Source: Chryseobacterium sp. IHB B 17019 (lineage in GTDB: Bacteria; Bacteroidota; Bacteroidia; Flavobacteriales; Weeksellaceae). Taken from it: DNA of 64,000 bases. Location: NCBI RefSeq assembly GCF_001456155.1, contig NZ_CP013293.1:3100001-3164000 (forward strand). Direction: 5' to 3'. This document shows, one piece after another, positions 48,833 to 57,480 of this stretch. Position 1 is the stretch's first letter; the number at the start of each line of letters is the position of its first letter. Under the pieces are notes generated by a model. That model saw nothing but the letters and a program-made list of their open reading frames with translations. It made no database searches and had not been told where the DNA came from. Both the position numbers and the translations under genes were made by a program.

Positions 48833-50170
48833 TTATTCCTGAACTTCAAAAAGCAGTCGCTCCCCGAATTTTTGTTCATTAATTTTTCCGTTGTCGTAAA
48901 CCAGATTTCCGTTGACAAAAGTGTGAGTGACTTTAGAATGGAAATTCATTCCTTCCAATGGGCTCCAACCGCATTTGTACAGGACATTTTCTTTGGCGAC
49001 AGTCCAGTTTTCATTTAAATCAACCAAAACTAAATCGGCTTTGTAGCCTTCTCTCACAAAACCTCTTTTTTCAACTCTGAAAAGAATCGCAGGATTATGA
49101 GACATTTTTTCAACGATTTTTTCTAAAGAAATTTTTCCGTTTTTATAATTTTCCAGCATTACAACCAATGAATGCTGCACCAAAGGCGCTCCGGAAGGAC
49201 ATTTTGTGTAGACATTCTGTTTTTCTTCCCATGTATGAGGCGCATGATCGGTTGCAATCACATCAATTCTGTCATCCAACAACGCTTCCCAAAGTCCGTC
49301 CTTGTCTTTTTGCGTTTTTACGGCAGGATTCCATTTGATTAACCCGCCTTTTGTGTCGTAATCTTCATTTGTGAAAGTCAGGTGATGAACACAAACTTCC
49401 GCGGTAATTTTTTTATCTTTTAAAGGAATATCATTTCTGAAAAGTTCCGTTTCCTTTGCTGTCGACAAATGGAAAACGTGAAGTCTTGCTCCTGTTTTTT
49501 TCGCCAGTTCAATTGCCTTTGATGAAGATTTATAACAAGCTTCTTCACTTCTGATCAAGTGATGAAATTTCACTGGAATATCTTCGCCATATTCATCCAG
49601 ATATTTTTGAGTATTGGCTTTAATGGTCGCTTCATCTTCACAATGAACGGCGATCAGCATTTTTGTATTGCTAAAAATATTTTCCAGTGTTTCAGGATTG
49701 TCGACCAACATATTTCCTGTTGATGAACCTAAAAACAGCTTAATTCCGGGAACATTTCTCGGATTTGTCTTTAAGACTTCCTCCAGATTATCATTCGTTC
49801 CACCCATCATAAAACCGTAATTGGCGTAGGCTTTCTGAGAAGCAATTTCGTATTTATCGGCTAATAATTCCTGAGTTACAGCATTGGGAACAGTGTTGGG
49901 CTGATCGATAAAACTTGTTGTTCCACCAGCAATTGCAGCACGCGATTCGGTTTCAATATCGCCTTTGTGCGTTAAACCCGGCTCACGGAAATGTACCTGA
50001 TCATCAATCACGCCCGGTAAAAGATATTTTCCCGAACCATCAATAACTTGATCTGCTTCTTCAGAAATATTAGAATTTATTTTAGAAATTAAATCATTTT
50101 CAATTAAAATATCGCCTTCAACAATCTTTCCTTCGTTTACGATTTTTACGTTTTTGATTAAGGTTTTCAT
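48833..50170 (-). CDS. pyrC: Dihydroorotase
   Basis: This 445-residue amidohydrolase starts with an imidazolone-type beta domain (about 1-50). LLPGVIDDQVHFREPGLTHK (about 50-69) carries the metal site; the first ligand of the usual HxH pair is Gln here (QVH), as in other Bacteroidota dihydroorotases such as that of Porphyromonas. KLFLGSSTGNMLVDN, LIRSEEACYKSS, LHVFHLSTAKE and IDVIATDHAPHTWEEKQ supply the other ligands. It closes carbamoyl-aspartate to dihydroorotate in pyrimidine synthesis. A paired palindrome lies upstream at 50187-50275. Confidence 0.9.
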   Translation of the reverse strand: MKTLIKNVKIVNEGKIVEGDILIENDLISKINSNISEEADQVIDGSGKYLLPGVIDDQVHFREPGLTHKGDIETESRAAIAGGTTSFIDQPNTVPNAVTQELLADKYEIASQKAYANYGFMMGGTNDNLEEVLKTNPRNVPGIKLFLGSSTGNMLVDNPETLENIFSNTKMLIAVHCEDEATIKANTQKYLDEYGEDIPVKFHHLIRSEEACYKSSSKAIELAKKTGARLHVFHLSTAKETELFRNDIPLKDKKITAEVCVHHLTFTNEDYDTKGGLIKWNPAVKTQKDKDGLWEALLDDRIDVIATDHAPHTWEEKQNVYTKCPSGAPLVQHSLVVMLENYKNGKISLEKIVEKMSHNPAILFRVEKRGFVREGYKADLVLVDLNENWTVAKENVLYKCGWSPLEGMNFHSKVTHTFVNGNLVYDNGKINEQKFGERLLFEVQE

Positions 50171-50186
50171 TTACTTTTTTAGAAAT

Positions 50187-50275
50187 TAGAGGTTGGATAT
50201 TAGAAGTTAGATTTGAGTTATGAATTATGAGTTATAAGTAATCACTAATTTCTAACTTCTAATATCCAACCTCTA
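50187..50275. repeat. 25-bp perfect inverted repeat, family C
   Basis: Arms 50187-50211 (TAGAGGTTGGATATTAGAAG...) and 50251-50275 are exact inverse copies, with a 39-base spacer. It lies between the divergent dihydroorotase and flippase genes. A degraded relative is at 17937-18011, and a fragment at 2862-2875. Confidence 0.85.
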
Positions 50276-50343
50276 CAAAAAGCAAAATTAAGGTTTATGA
50301 ATGAATTTTAAGCTTGCTGATAAAAAATCAATTTCTAAATATT

Positions 50344-50351
50344 TACATTTG
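50344..50351 (+). promoter_or_regulatory. -7 element of the flippase gene
   Basis: TACATTTG matches TAnnTTTG, 17 bp before the TTG start codon at 50369. The nearest upstream TTG (50314-50316) is 27 bases away, a little far. Confidence 0.4.
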
Positions 50352-50368
50352 CAGAAAAATTTCACATT

Positions 50369-51790
50369 TTGAAGAAACTTCTTAACGAGACAATTATATA
50401 TGGAATTGGAGCGATTATGCCGAGGATAATTGTTGTATTGCTTAATTATTTGTTCATTAAAAATATTAATAATGAAGATTTTGCAATTTTCACTAATCTT
50501 TATGCACTCATTTCATTTATCAATATTGTTCTCTCTTTCGGCTTTGAAACTGCTTACTTTAGATTTTCCTCAGATAAAGACAATGAGCAGAAAGTTTTCA
50601 ATACTTCATTTTGGTTTTTATCGGGTTTATCAACTGTTTTCCTGATATTGGTTTTATTATTCAACCAACCAATCGCTAATGTTTTTGGCTATGAAAAAAC
50701 GCCCGAATTCATCAGATGGTTTGCATGGATTGCATTTTTCGACAATCTTCTTGTGATTCCTCTGGCGTGGTTCAGGTTTCACAATAAGCCAATAAGATAT
50801 ACCGCAATCCGAGTGACACAGGCTGTTTTTCAAAGTATATTTGTTATTGCTTTATTCCTTTATATTCCTCGGGAATTCAGTTTTAAACTAGGTTTAAAAG
50901 AAAATGTATCATATCCTTTTTATAGTAATTTAGCATCAAGCTTTTTAGGATTTTTGTTGGTTTTACCAATTATTTTTAAGGTTAAACTTCAATTTTCCAA
51001 AGATCTTTTTCTTCAAATGATCAAATATTCCTGGCCTATGATGATTGCCGGTCTCGCTTTTATGGTCAATGAAAATTTTGACAAATTCATTCAGAAATTC
51101 ATTATTGATGATGGCGATGCCGGAGCTTATGGTGGTTGCTATAAAATGGCTGTTTTGATGACACTTTTCGTTACGGCCTACAGAATGGGAATCGAACCAT
51201 TTTTCTTCAAACAAATGCAAAACGAAAATGCCAAACTCACGTATGCAAAAGTGACGGAATATTTTTCGTTTTTTGCTTCAATTGTAGCATTGGGAATCAT
51301 TGCAAACGTTTCATGGATAAAATTTTTGCTTGTCCCAAATAGTTCTTACTGGGTTGCCTTAAATATTATCCCGATTATTGTGATTGCCAACTTATTTTTT
51401 GGGATTTATTACAATCTTTCAACCTGGTACAAAGTGACTGACAGAACGCGGGTAGGAACTTATATTTCCTGGACAGGAGCAATTATTACCATTATTTTAA
51501 ACCTTTTGCTTTTAAGACAATACGGTTTCATGGTTTCAGCTTGGGTGACATTGGCTGCGTATTTCGTCATGATGGTTCTTTCCTATTTTTTAGGTCAAAA
51601 ATATTATCCTATACCTTATAGGATGAAGAAAATTTCTATTTTTATTGTTCTTCTGGCGGTTTTCAGCTATGCAATTGTAAATTTTTTCGATTACAATTTC
51701 TGGATAGGAAACTTACTGTTTCTAGTTTATACAGGAATCCTTATCTATTCTGAAAAAGACATGCTTTTATCCAGAATTAAGAGAAACTAA
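50369..51790 (+). CDS. Polysaccharide flippase (Wzx-like)
   Basis: This 473-residue membrane protein has about 12-14 TM segments. It begins with TTG (KKLLNETIIYGIGAIMPRI), because the family N-terminus reads this way and an ATG occurs only 16 codons later. The helix FAIFTNLYALISFINIVLSF (about 37-56) and the repeat of hydrophobic segments fit the MOP/polysaccharide transport family. It flips lipid-linked saccharides over the inner membrane. A sugar nucleotidyltransferase gene follows on the same strand, consistent with exopolysaccharide or LPS-like sugar synthesis. Confidence 0.85.
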   Translation: MKKLLNETIIYGIGAIMPRIIVVLLNYLFIKNINNEDFAIFTNLYALISFINIVLSFGFETAYFRFSSDKDNEQKVFNTSFWFLSGLSTVFLILVLLFNQPIANVFGYEKTPEFIRWFAWIAFFDNLLVIPLAWFRFHNKPIRYTAIRVTQAVFQSIFVIALFLYIPREFSFKLGLKENVSYPFYSNLASSFLGFLLVLPIIFKVKLQFSKDLFLQMIKYSWPMMIAGLAFMVNENFDKFIQKFIIDDGDAGAYGGCYKMAVLMTLFVTAYRMGIEPFFFKQMQNENAKLTYAKVTEYFSFFASIVALGIIANVSWIKFLLVPNSSYWVALNIIPIIVIANLFFGIYYNLSTWYKVTDRTRVGTYISWTGAIITIILNLLLLRQYGFMVSAWVTLAAYFVMMVLSYFLGQKYYPIPYRMKKISIFIVLLAVFSYAIVNFFDYNFWIGNLLFLVYTGILIYSEKDMLLSRIKRN

Positions 51791-51928
51791 ACTTTGGTCT
51801 CTCTTTTGATAATAAACAAATTTATTTTAATGTAAACAAATGTTTAAAAAGATATAAATCATACCACATGAATGGTTTTAATTATTATCTTTAACCTAAA
51901 TATTAAACAAAACATCTTTATATAATTT

Positions 51929-52945
51929 ATGAAAATTATTGTTCCTATGGCTGGACGTGGTTCCAGATTACGTCCACATACACTGACTGTTCCAAAACCT
52001 CTTATTCCTATCGCTGGAAAACCAATTGTACAGAGATTGGTGGAAGATATTGCTAAAGTTGCAGGGGAAAAAATTGAAGAAGTAGCTTTTATCATCGGAG
52101 ATTTTGGCCCGGAGATTGAAAAATCTTTGATACAGATCGCTGAAAAATTAGGAGCAAAAGGTAGCATTTATTATCAAAACGACCCTCTGGGAACGGCTCA
52201 CGCTATCAAATGTGCCGAGCAATCCATGAGTGGAGATGTTGTCATTGCTTTTGCAGATACACTTTTCCGTGCAGATTTCGTGCTGGATAAAAATTCAGAC
52301 GGTGTAATTTGGGTGAAAAGCGTAGAAGATCCTTCCGCTTTCGGAGTTGTAAAACTGGACAACTACGGTTTCATCACTGATTTTGTGGAAAAGCCTCAAA
52401 CTTTCGTTTCAGATCTTGCCATTATTGGTATTTATTATTTCAGCAGCGCTGAAAAACTGATGAGTGAGATCAATTATATCATGGATAATGATATTAAAAA
52501 CGGCGGCGAGTATCAACTAACAACTGCATTAGAAAACTTAAGGGCAAAAGGTGCAAAATTCTCTTTAGGAAAAGTAAATGACTGGATGGATTGCGGAAAC
52601 AAAAACGCGACCGTAGAAACCAACAGCAAAATTCTTGAATACGAAAGAGAGGAAATGTCAACTTTTCCGACTTCGGCTGTTATTGAAAATTCATTGATCA
52701 TCCAACCTTGTTTTATTGGTGAGAATGTAAGAATTTCAAACTCAAAAGTGGGCCCGGGAGTATCTTTGGGGAATAATACGGTTATTGTAAATTCAAATAT
52801 TGAAAATTCTTTGATTCAGGAGAATACAAGAATCAATCACGGAAACCTTTCCAATTCAATGATCGGAAATTCTGCTCAGTATTTCGGAGTGGCAAGAGAA
52901 ATTTCTTTAGGAGATTATTCGGTTTTAGATTTCCTGTCCAAATAG
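51929..52945 (+). CDS. Sugar-phosphate nucleotidyltransferase
   Basis: This 338-residue protein has the signature PMAGRGSRLRPHTLTVPKPL (about 6-25) and NDPLGTAHAIKCAE (about 86-99). DWMDCGNK (about 214-221) and, after residue about 245, a left-handed beta-helix tail of hexapeptides (VRISNSKVGPGVSLGNNTVI) complete the pattern of glucose-1-phosphate thymidylyl/uridylyltransferases. It joins a sugar 1-phosphate to a nucleotide for envelope polysaccharide. The exact nucleotide is unclear. Confidence 0.85.
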   Translation: MKIIVPMAGRGSRLRPHTLTVPKPLIPIAGKPIVQRLVEDIAKVAGEKIEEVAFIIGDFGPEIEKSLIQIAEKLGAKGSIYYQNDPLGTAHAIKCAEQSMSGDVVIAFADTLFRADFVLDKNSDGVIWVKSVEDPSAFGVVKLDNYGFITDFVEKPQTFVSDLAIIGIYYFSSAEKLMSEINYIMDNDIKNGGEYQLTTALENLRAKGAKFSLGKVNDWMDCGNKNATVETNSKILEYEREEMSTFPTSAVIENSLIIQPCFIGENVRISNSKVGPGVSLGNNTVIVNSNIENSLIQENTRINHGNLSNSMIGNSAQYFGVAREISLGDYSVLDFLSK

Positions 52946-52984
52946 TTATAGACGGAAAATATTTAACTTAAATAAGATATAATC

Positions 52985-53012
52985 AAACCACACAAAATGT
53001 TTTGTGTGGTTT
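52985..53012. terminator. Hairpin after the nucleotidyltransferase gene
   Basis: AAACCACACAAAA and TTTTGTGTGGTTT (52985-52997, 53000-53012) form a perfect 13-bp stem around a two-base loop. The following sequence is not a T-run, so the terminator function is uncertain. Confidence 0.6.
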
Positions 53013-53058
53013 GGCGTTAATATTGCAACGTTTTTTTTAAAAATTGAAAGATAAATAC

Positions 53059-53907
53059 ATGAAAAACTGGATCATAATATTATTATTGCTTTTTGTGGTA
53101 ACGTCTTGTAAAACAAGAAATGCCCATAAAAAGAGAGACAATACTATTAAAATAGACAGTACTTATGTTTTGGAGGATGATAATAATCCAAAAGATGCCA
53201 ACCAGCCGATAAGAAACAAACTTACGTTTTTTGAGCATGTATTGATTCCGCCGCAATTCGAGCAGATAAAAATCAGCAGCAAGGTAAATGTGGAAACAGG
53301 AAGCTTTATTCCGACTCTTGACGCTACAATTTATATTGAAAAAGATAAAAAAGTATGGATGAACCTTCAGGCATTTATCATCAATGTTGCCCGTGGAATT
53401 GCAACTCCGGAAGGAATTAAAGGCCAGGACAAAACATCCAAAACTTACATCGATTCTGATTTTGATTATTTAAATAACTTATTGAATGTCAATTTCATTG
53501 ATTACAAATCATTGGAAAAAATCCTGATGGGAAGAACTTTTGTTAAGCTCAACGATTCACAGTTTACGCTTACACAAAATGCCCAGGGTTTCAAAATGGC
53601 TTCTAATGTCAATCAAAAAATTGTAACCGACGAAAAAACAAGGGAATACAAAATTATTTTGCAGTATGATACCAACTATGATTTATTAAGTGTAAATCTA
53701 AAAGATGTGTTATCTCCGGATGAGCTGGAAATTTCATACAGCAATTGGGAAGAGATCAATGGAATCCGTCTTCCGAGAAATGTTAAAATAATTATAAAAG
53801 GCTCAAAAAGCAGTCAGATTTTACTGGAAAATACGAAATTTGACTTTTCGAGGATGGATACACCCTATTCCGTGCCATCTAGTTACAAGAAAATTGAGAT
53901 TAAATGA
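53059..53907 (+). CDS. DUF4292 family lipoprotein
   Basis: This 282-residue lipoprotein begins at ATG 53059; the earlier frame start at a TTG (53044) would put extra residues before the signal. The lipobox is VVTSC (MKNWIIILLLLFVVTSCKTR). Later motifs KISSKVNVETGSFIPTLDAT and YKIILQYDTNYDLLSVNLKD fit the DUF4292 family, an LolB/LolA-like fold. In Flavobacteria it regularly precedes an EnvC-like protein, as here (ATGA overlap). Its role may be lipoprotein or envelope related. Confidence 0.85.
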   Translation: MKNWIIILLLLFVVTSCKTRNAHKKRDNTIKIDSTYVLEDDNNPKDANQPIRNKLTFFEHVLIPPQFEQIKISSKVNVETGSFIPTLDATIYIEKDKKVWMNLQAFIINVARGIATPEGIKGQDKTSKTYIDSDFDYLNNLLNVNFIDYKSLEKILMGRTFVKLNDSQFTLTQNAQGFKMASNVNQKIVTDEKTREYKIILQYDTNYDLLSVNLKDVLSPDELEISYSNWEEINGIRLPRNVKIIIKGSKSSQILLENTKFDFSRMDTPYSVPSSYKKIEIK

Positions 53908-55463
53908 TTAAAAAATTTAGCTTTTTAATAGGTATTTTATTGTTCACACTGCAATATGGGCAAAAAAACAAGGAACAATTACAAAAACAAAATGCCGAAC
54001 TTAAAAAACAAATTGCACAAATAAATTCGGATTTAGCTAAAACCAGAAGCGAATCCAAACTTTCCATCGCCTACCTTGATAATGTTAATAAAAAATTAGC
54101 ATTACGAGAAAAGGTTTACAACAATACCCAAAAGGAAAAAAGGTTTATCGAAGATGAAATCTATCTTCGTCAGCTGGAAATCAACCGCCAAAACAGAGAA
54201 CTGAAAGTCCTTAGAGACAATTACGCGAAAGTTTTGGTCAATGCTTATAAAAATAAAGGTGTCCAAAATAAGGTAACCTTCATTCTTTCTGCTAAAAACT
54301 TAGGAGAGGCTATCCGAAGAGTTCAATATCTTAAACAATATTCAGATTATCAAGATAAAAAAGCCGCAGAAATCACAAACGCTGCCGCTCAGATCAAAAG
54401 ATCAATTGCTTTGAAACAGAACTCTGCACGGGAAAAAGCGAATTTATTGGTAAATCAACAGAAAGATTTAACAACCATTAATGCCGAAAGGGCTCAGAAA
54501 GAGCAATTGGTAACAGAATTCAAGAAAAACGAATCCAAGCTAACGGCAGAGCTTAGACAAAAACAAACTCAGTCTAAAGCACTCGAAGGTCAAATCAGAG
54601 TAATTATTGCTGAAGAAATCAGAAGAGCTAAGGCAGAAGAGGAAGCAAGAAAAAAGGCTGAGGCAGAAAAAATCCGTCTGGCAAAAATTGCCGCTGAAAG
54701 AGAAAAAGCAAGAATTGAAGCCGAAAATAAGGCTAGAGCCGCCGCTTTGGAGAAAGAAAGATTAGCCGCTGAAGCTGAAGCCAGAAAAACCGCTGAATTA
54801 GCCGCAAAAAGAGCTGAAGAGGAAAGAAAACGTACTGAAGAAGCTGCCAGAACAGAAGCAACAGCAAGAGACGAGGCAAGAAAAGTAGCTGCAAAAAAAG
54901 CATCTGATGAAGCTGCACTAAGGGCAAAAGAAGCATCTAATAAGTTAGTTGCCGCAAGAGCTGCTGAAGCTGCATTATCGAAGAGAAAAGAAGATGAGAA
55001 AAAGGCTGCAGAAACAAAAGCGATGACCAATTTCGGAGTTTCTACCGTGGCAGGAAGCAATTTCGCAGACAATAAAGGAAGAATGGGATTCCCTGTTGAT
55101 AAAGGGCAGATTACTCACCGTTTCGGAAGACATCCTCACCCTGTTTTCAAAAATATTGATGAGGAAAATAATGGTATTAAGATTTCTGTTCCTTCCGGTA
55201 CACGCGCAAAGTCGGTATTCCCGGGAACTGTTTCTTCGGTATTGGCGAATAGTGATGGTACAAAAACCGTTATGCTGAAACACGGAACTTATTTCACCAT
55301 TTACTCTAACCTTGCAAGTGTAAGCGTTTCTAAAGGGCAGCAGGTCTCTGCAGGAACTCTGGTAGGTGTTGTAGGTCAGGATTTTGATGGCTCTTACACC
55401 CTTGATTTCCAGGTATGGAACGGAACCACGCCAGTTGATCCATTAGGTTGGGTTTCTTATTAA
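53904..55463 (+). CDS. EnvC-like murein hydrolase activator (degenerate M23)
   Basis: This 519-residue protein has a signal peptide (about 1-18), a long coiled coil (about 20-110 and 150-370), then a charged Ala/Glu/Lys helix repeat (AEEEARKKAEAEKIRLAKIA) up to about 375. The C-terminal LytM domain (about 392-519) has QITHRFGRHPHPVFKN, but the metal site is altered: NNGIKI replaces the usual NHxGIDI and LDFQVW replaces the terminal HxH. It thus should not cut peptidoglycan itself, and is probably an activator of amidases. Overlaps DUF4292 by ATGA. Confidence 0.85.
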   Translation: MIKKFSFLIGILLFTLQYGQKNKEQLQKQNAELKKQIAQINSDLAKTRSESKLSIAYLDNVNKKLALREKVYNNTQKEKRFIEDEIYLRQLEINRQNRELKVLRDNYAKVLVNAYKNKGVQNKVTFILSAKNLGEAIRRVQYLKQYSDYQDKKAAEITNAAAQIKRSIALKQNSAREKANLLVNQQKDLTTINAERAQKEQLVTEFKKNESKLTAELRQKQTQSKALEGQIRVIIAEEIRRAKAEEEARKKAEAEKIRLAKIAAEREKARIEAENKARAAALEKERLAAEAEARKTAELAAKRAEEERKRTEEAARTEATARDEARKVAAKKASDEAALRAKEASNKLVAARAAEAALSKRKEDEKKAAETKAMTNFGVSTVAGSNFADNKGRMGFPVDKGQITHRFGRHPHPVFKNIDEENNGIKISVPSGTRAKSVFPGTVSSVLANSDGTKTVMLKHGTYFTIYSNLASVSVSKGQQVSAGTLVGVVGQDFDGSYTLDFQVWNGTTPVDPLGWVSY

Positions 55464-55491
55464 AAAAGATTAACTTTGTAAAAAAATTGAA

Positions 55492-55683
55492 ATGAATACT
55501 TTAACAATACTTGCCTTATCTTGGCAACACATCCTAATCGTAGCAATACTTCTTGTATTACTTTTCGGAGGTAAGAAAATCCCGGAATTAATGAGAGGTG
55601 TAGGTTCTGGTATTAAGGAGTTTAAAGATGCAGTAAAAGAAGAAGACAAGCCAGGTTCTGAGAACAAAACGGACAAACAATAA
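55492..55683 (+). CDS. tatA: TatA/E twin-arginine translocase subunit
   Basis: This 63-residue protein has the TatA layout: a hydrophobic helix (HILIVAILLVLLFGGKKIP, about 13-31) with the FGGKKIPEL hinge, an amphipathic helix (MRGVGSGIKEFKDAVKEE) and a short charged tail. It forms the pore for folded Tat cargo. It lies 28 bp past the EnvC-like gene and ahead of DUF4254, an arrangement common in Flavobacteria. It could be TatA or TatE; the sequence does not separate them. Confidence 0.88.
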   Translation: MNTLTILALSWQHILIVAILLVLLFGGKKIPELMRGVGSGIKEFKDAVKEEDKPGSENKTDKQ

Positions 55684-55711
55684 TTCTTCGCAACCAAATT
55701 CTTTAAGATCA

Positions 55712-56326
55712 ATGAATTTTACAGAGACCGCATGGAAAGTCTTTAATCAATCTATTGAAGATTATCACGTGTCTGATGACGTTAACACTCTAATTAATAA
55801 CCCGTTCGAAAAAGACACTTTGGAACGGATTTTGTATGCAAAGAACTGGATTGATACCGTTCAATGGCATTTGGAAGATATAATTAGAGATGAAAATATT
55901 AATCCAGCTGAAGCTCTTCAACTCAAAAGAAGAATAGATGCCTCCAATCAGCAAAGAACTGATCTGGTGGAGTTTATAGACAGTTGGTTTCTTAATAAGT
56001 TTGAAAATATAACTCCTAAACCTGATGCAAAAATCAATACTGAAACTATCGCCTGGGCGGTAGACAGACTATCAATTCTTGCATTAAAGGTTTATCACAT
56101 GTCGTTAGAGGCAAATCGAGAATCCGCTTCTGAAGAACACAGAGCTAATTGCCAGGCAAAATTAGACGTTCTTCTTACCCAGCAGGAGGATCTTTCTACT
56201 TCTATTAATCAGTTGCTTACTGATATTGAAAACGGTGATGTTAAGATGAAAGTGTACAAACAAATGAAAATGTACAACGATGAAAGTCTTAACCCAATCC
56301 TTTATCAAAAGGGGCAACAAAAATGA
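55712..56326 (+). CDS. DUF4254 family protein
   Basis: This 204-residue soluble protein is largely helical. It contains NFTETAWKVFNQSIEDYH (about 2-19), the conserved ILYAKNWIDTVQWHLEDIIR (about 41-60) and INTETIAWAVDRLSILALKVYHM. The family DUF4254 is typical of Bacteroidota and has no known function. Its stop overlaps the start of the next lipoprotein gene (ATGA). The pair with TatA and EnvC-like genes suggests an envelope link; that is inference. Confidence 0.85.
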   Translation: MNFTETAWKVFNQSIEDYHVSDDVNTLINNPFEKDTLERILYAKNWIDTVQWHLEDIIRDENINPAEALQLKRRIDASNQQRTDLVEFIDSWFLNKFENITPKPDAKINTETIAWAVDRLSILALKVYHMSLEANRESASEEHRANCQAKLDVLLTQQEDLSTSINQLLTDIENGDVKMKVYKQMKMYNDESLNPILYQKGQQK

Positions 56327-56775
56327 AACGACTACTTTTTTTTGGAGTATTACTGATTATAACATCTTGTGCAACGGAAAAGCCAAATTTTTCTCCGTTG
56401 TCAACTAGTTTTTATAGCGAAACCAAAGGTTCTGATTCTGACAGAGGTAACAAAAACAACATTGAAATTAATGTAAAGGAAAATGTAAATGCATCCGAAA
56501 TATCTAATTTGATTGCTACTTTTCCCCAGTTTAAAAATACAGCATTAAATACCGAAATCACTACGCTAAAATACAGCTTACAGAATTATCTATATGCAAT
56601 CGACGCCAGTAATGTTTCGGGGAAAAACAGAGCCTTAAAAGATTTCGAAAAGTCTTACAAAAAAATTCAGAAACTGAGACAGCATCTTAATAAAGATGAT
56701 GATGAGGTTCTTAACAGATACCTGGTAAGATTAAAAACCAATATTTCTGTAATTGAAGATTCTATAAAAAATTAA
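56323..56775 (+). CDS. Small hypothetical lipoprotein
   Basis: This 150-residue lipoprotein has the lipobox IITSC (MKRLLFFGVLLIITSCATEK, Cys16). The mature region is polar and helical, with LKYSLQNYLYAIDASN (about 86-101) and KDFEKSYKKIQKLRQHLNK. The family is not recognised. It overlaps DUF4254 by four bases and is 27 bp before ribA. Confidence 0.65.
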   Translation: MKRLLFFGVLLIITSCATEKPNFSPLSTSFYSETKGSDSDRGNKNNIEINVKENVNASEISNLIATFPQFKNTALNTEITTLKYSLQNYLYAIDASNVSGKNRALKDFEKSYKKIQKLRQHLNKDDDEVLNRYLVRLKTNISVIEDSIKN

Positions 56776-56802
56776 AACTAATAATTAATAATTAGGACAT
56801 TA

Positions 56803-57399
56803 ATGACTAAAATTCAGGCGGAAGCCAACGTTCCTACAGAACACGGCAGTTTCCGAATGATCGCTTTCTCTGAAAACGAAAATGACTGGATGCCTCACAT
56901 GGCAATTATCGCAGAAAATACAGATTTTTCAAAACCTGTGAATGTGCGTTTCCATTCAGAATGTATAACCGGAGAAGTTTTCCATTCAAAAAAATGTGAA
57001 TGTGGGCAGCAACTTGACGCTGCAATGAAATATATCCATGAAAATGGGGGAATCATTATTTACCTTCGACAGGAAGGAAGGAATATCGGGATCATCAATA
57101 AATTAAAAGCATATTCTCTTCAGGAAAAAGGCTTTGACACCGTAGAAGCCAATTTAAAACTGGGACTTCCCGCAGATGACAGAAACTTCGGTGTTGCTAT
57201 TGAAATATTAAATTTATTAGAAGTAAAAGATATTAACCTTCTTACCAATAATCCTGAAAAGGTAAAGTATGTAAAAGAAAGTAATATTCACTTAAACTCA
57301 AGAATTCCTTTACAAATTCCAGCCAACGAGATGAGTAAAGGTTACCTTAAAACAAAGAAAGATTATTTTGGTCATTTACTTGATGATAATGACAATTAA
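56803..57399 (+). CDS. ribA: GTP cyclohydrolase II
   Basis: This 198-residue protein has the zinc site RFHSECITGEVFHSKKCECG (about 49-68), with three Cys. RQEGRNIGI (about 87-95) and GLPADDRNFGVAI follow. RLF-type NNPEKV completes the usual RibA motifs. It opens GTP to the first intermediate of riboflavin. As a stand-alone form it has no DHBP synthase domain. A strong terminator follows. Confidence 0.93.
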   Translation: MTKIQAEANVPTEHGSFRMIAFSENENDWMPHMAIIAENTDFSKPVNVRFHSECITGEVFHSKKCECGQQLDAAMKYIHENGGIIIYLRQEGRNIGIINKLKAYSLQEKGFDTVEANLKLGLPADDRNFGVAIEILNLLEVKDINLLTNNPEKVKYVKESNIHLNSRIPLQIPANEMSKGYLKTKKDYFGHLLDDNDN

Positions 57400-57415
57400 A
57401 TAACTAGATAAAAGC

Positions 57416-57448
57416 AAAAGCTCCGAAGAAATTCTTCGGAGCTTTTTT
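57416..57448. terminator. Terminator between ribA and the minus-strand lipoprotein
   Basis: A 14-bp perfect stem (57416-57429 and 57433-57446) with loop AAT is followed by TT. AAAAGCTCCGAAGA reads into the stem, and it works in both directions. Confidence 0.9.
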
Positions 57449-57480
57449 GTAATTATAAAAAACTGAAAAGATATATTTTC

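Noticed and set aside
52985-53012. Riboswitch or regulator site after the nucleotidyltransferase gene
   Set aside because: It is a simple 13-bp hairpin without conserved loops or another pairing partner; a weak terminator is the plainer reading.
54590-55072. 160-residue open frame on the minus strand, antisense to the EnvC-like gene
   Set aside because: It is a low-complexity Ala/Ser/Leu frame opposite the Ala/Glu/Lys-rich coiled coil. It is a composition artefact.
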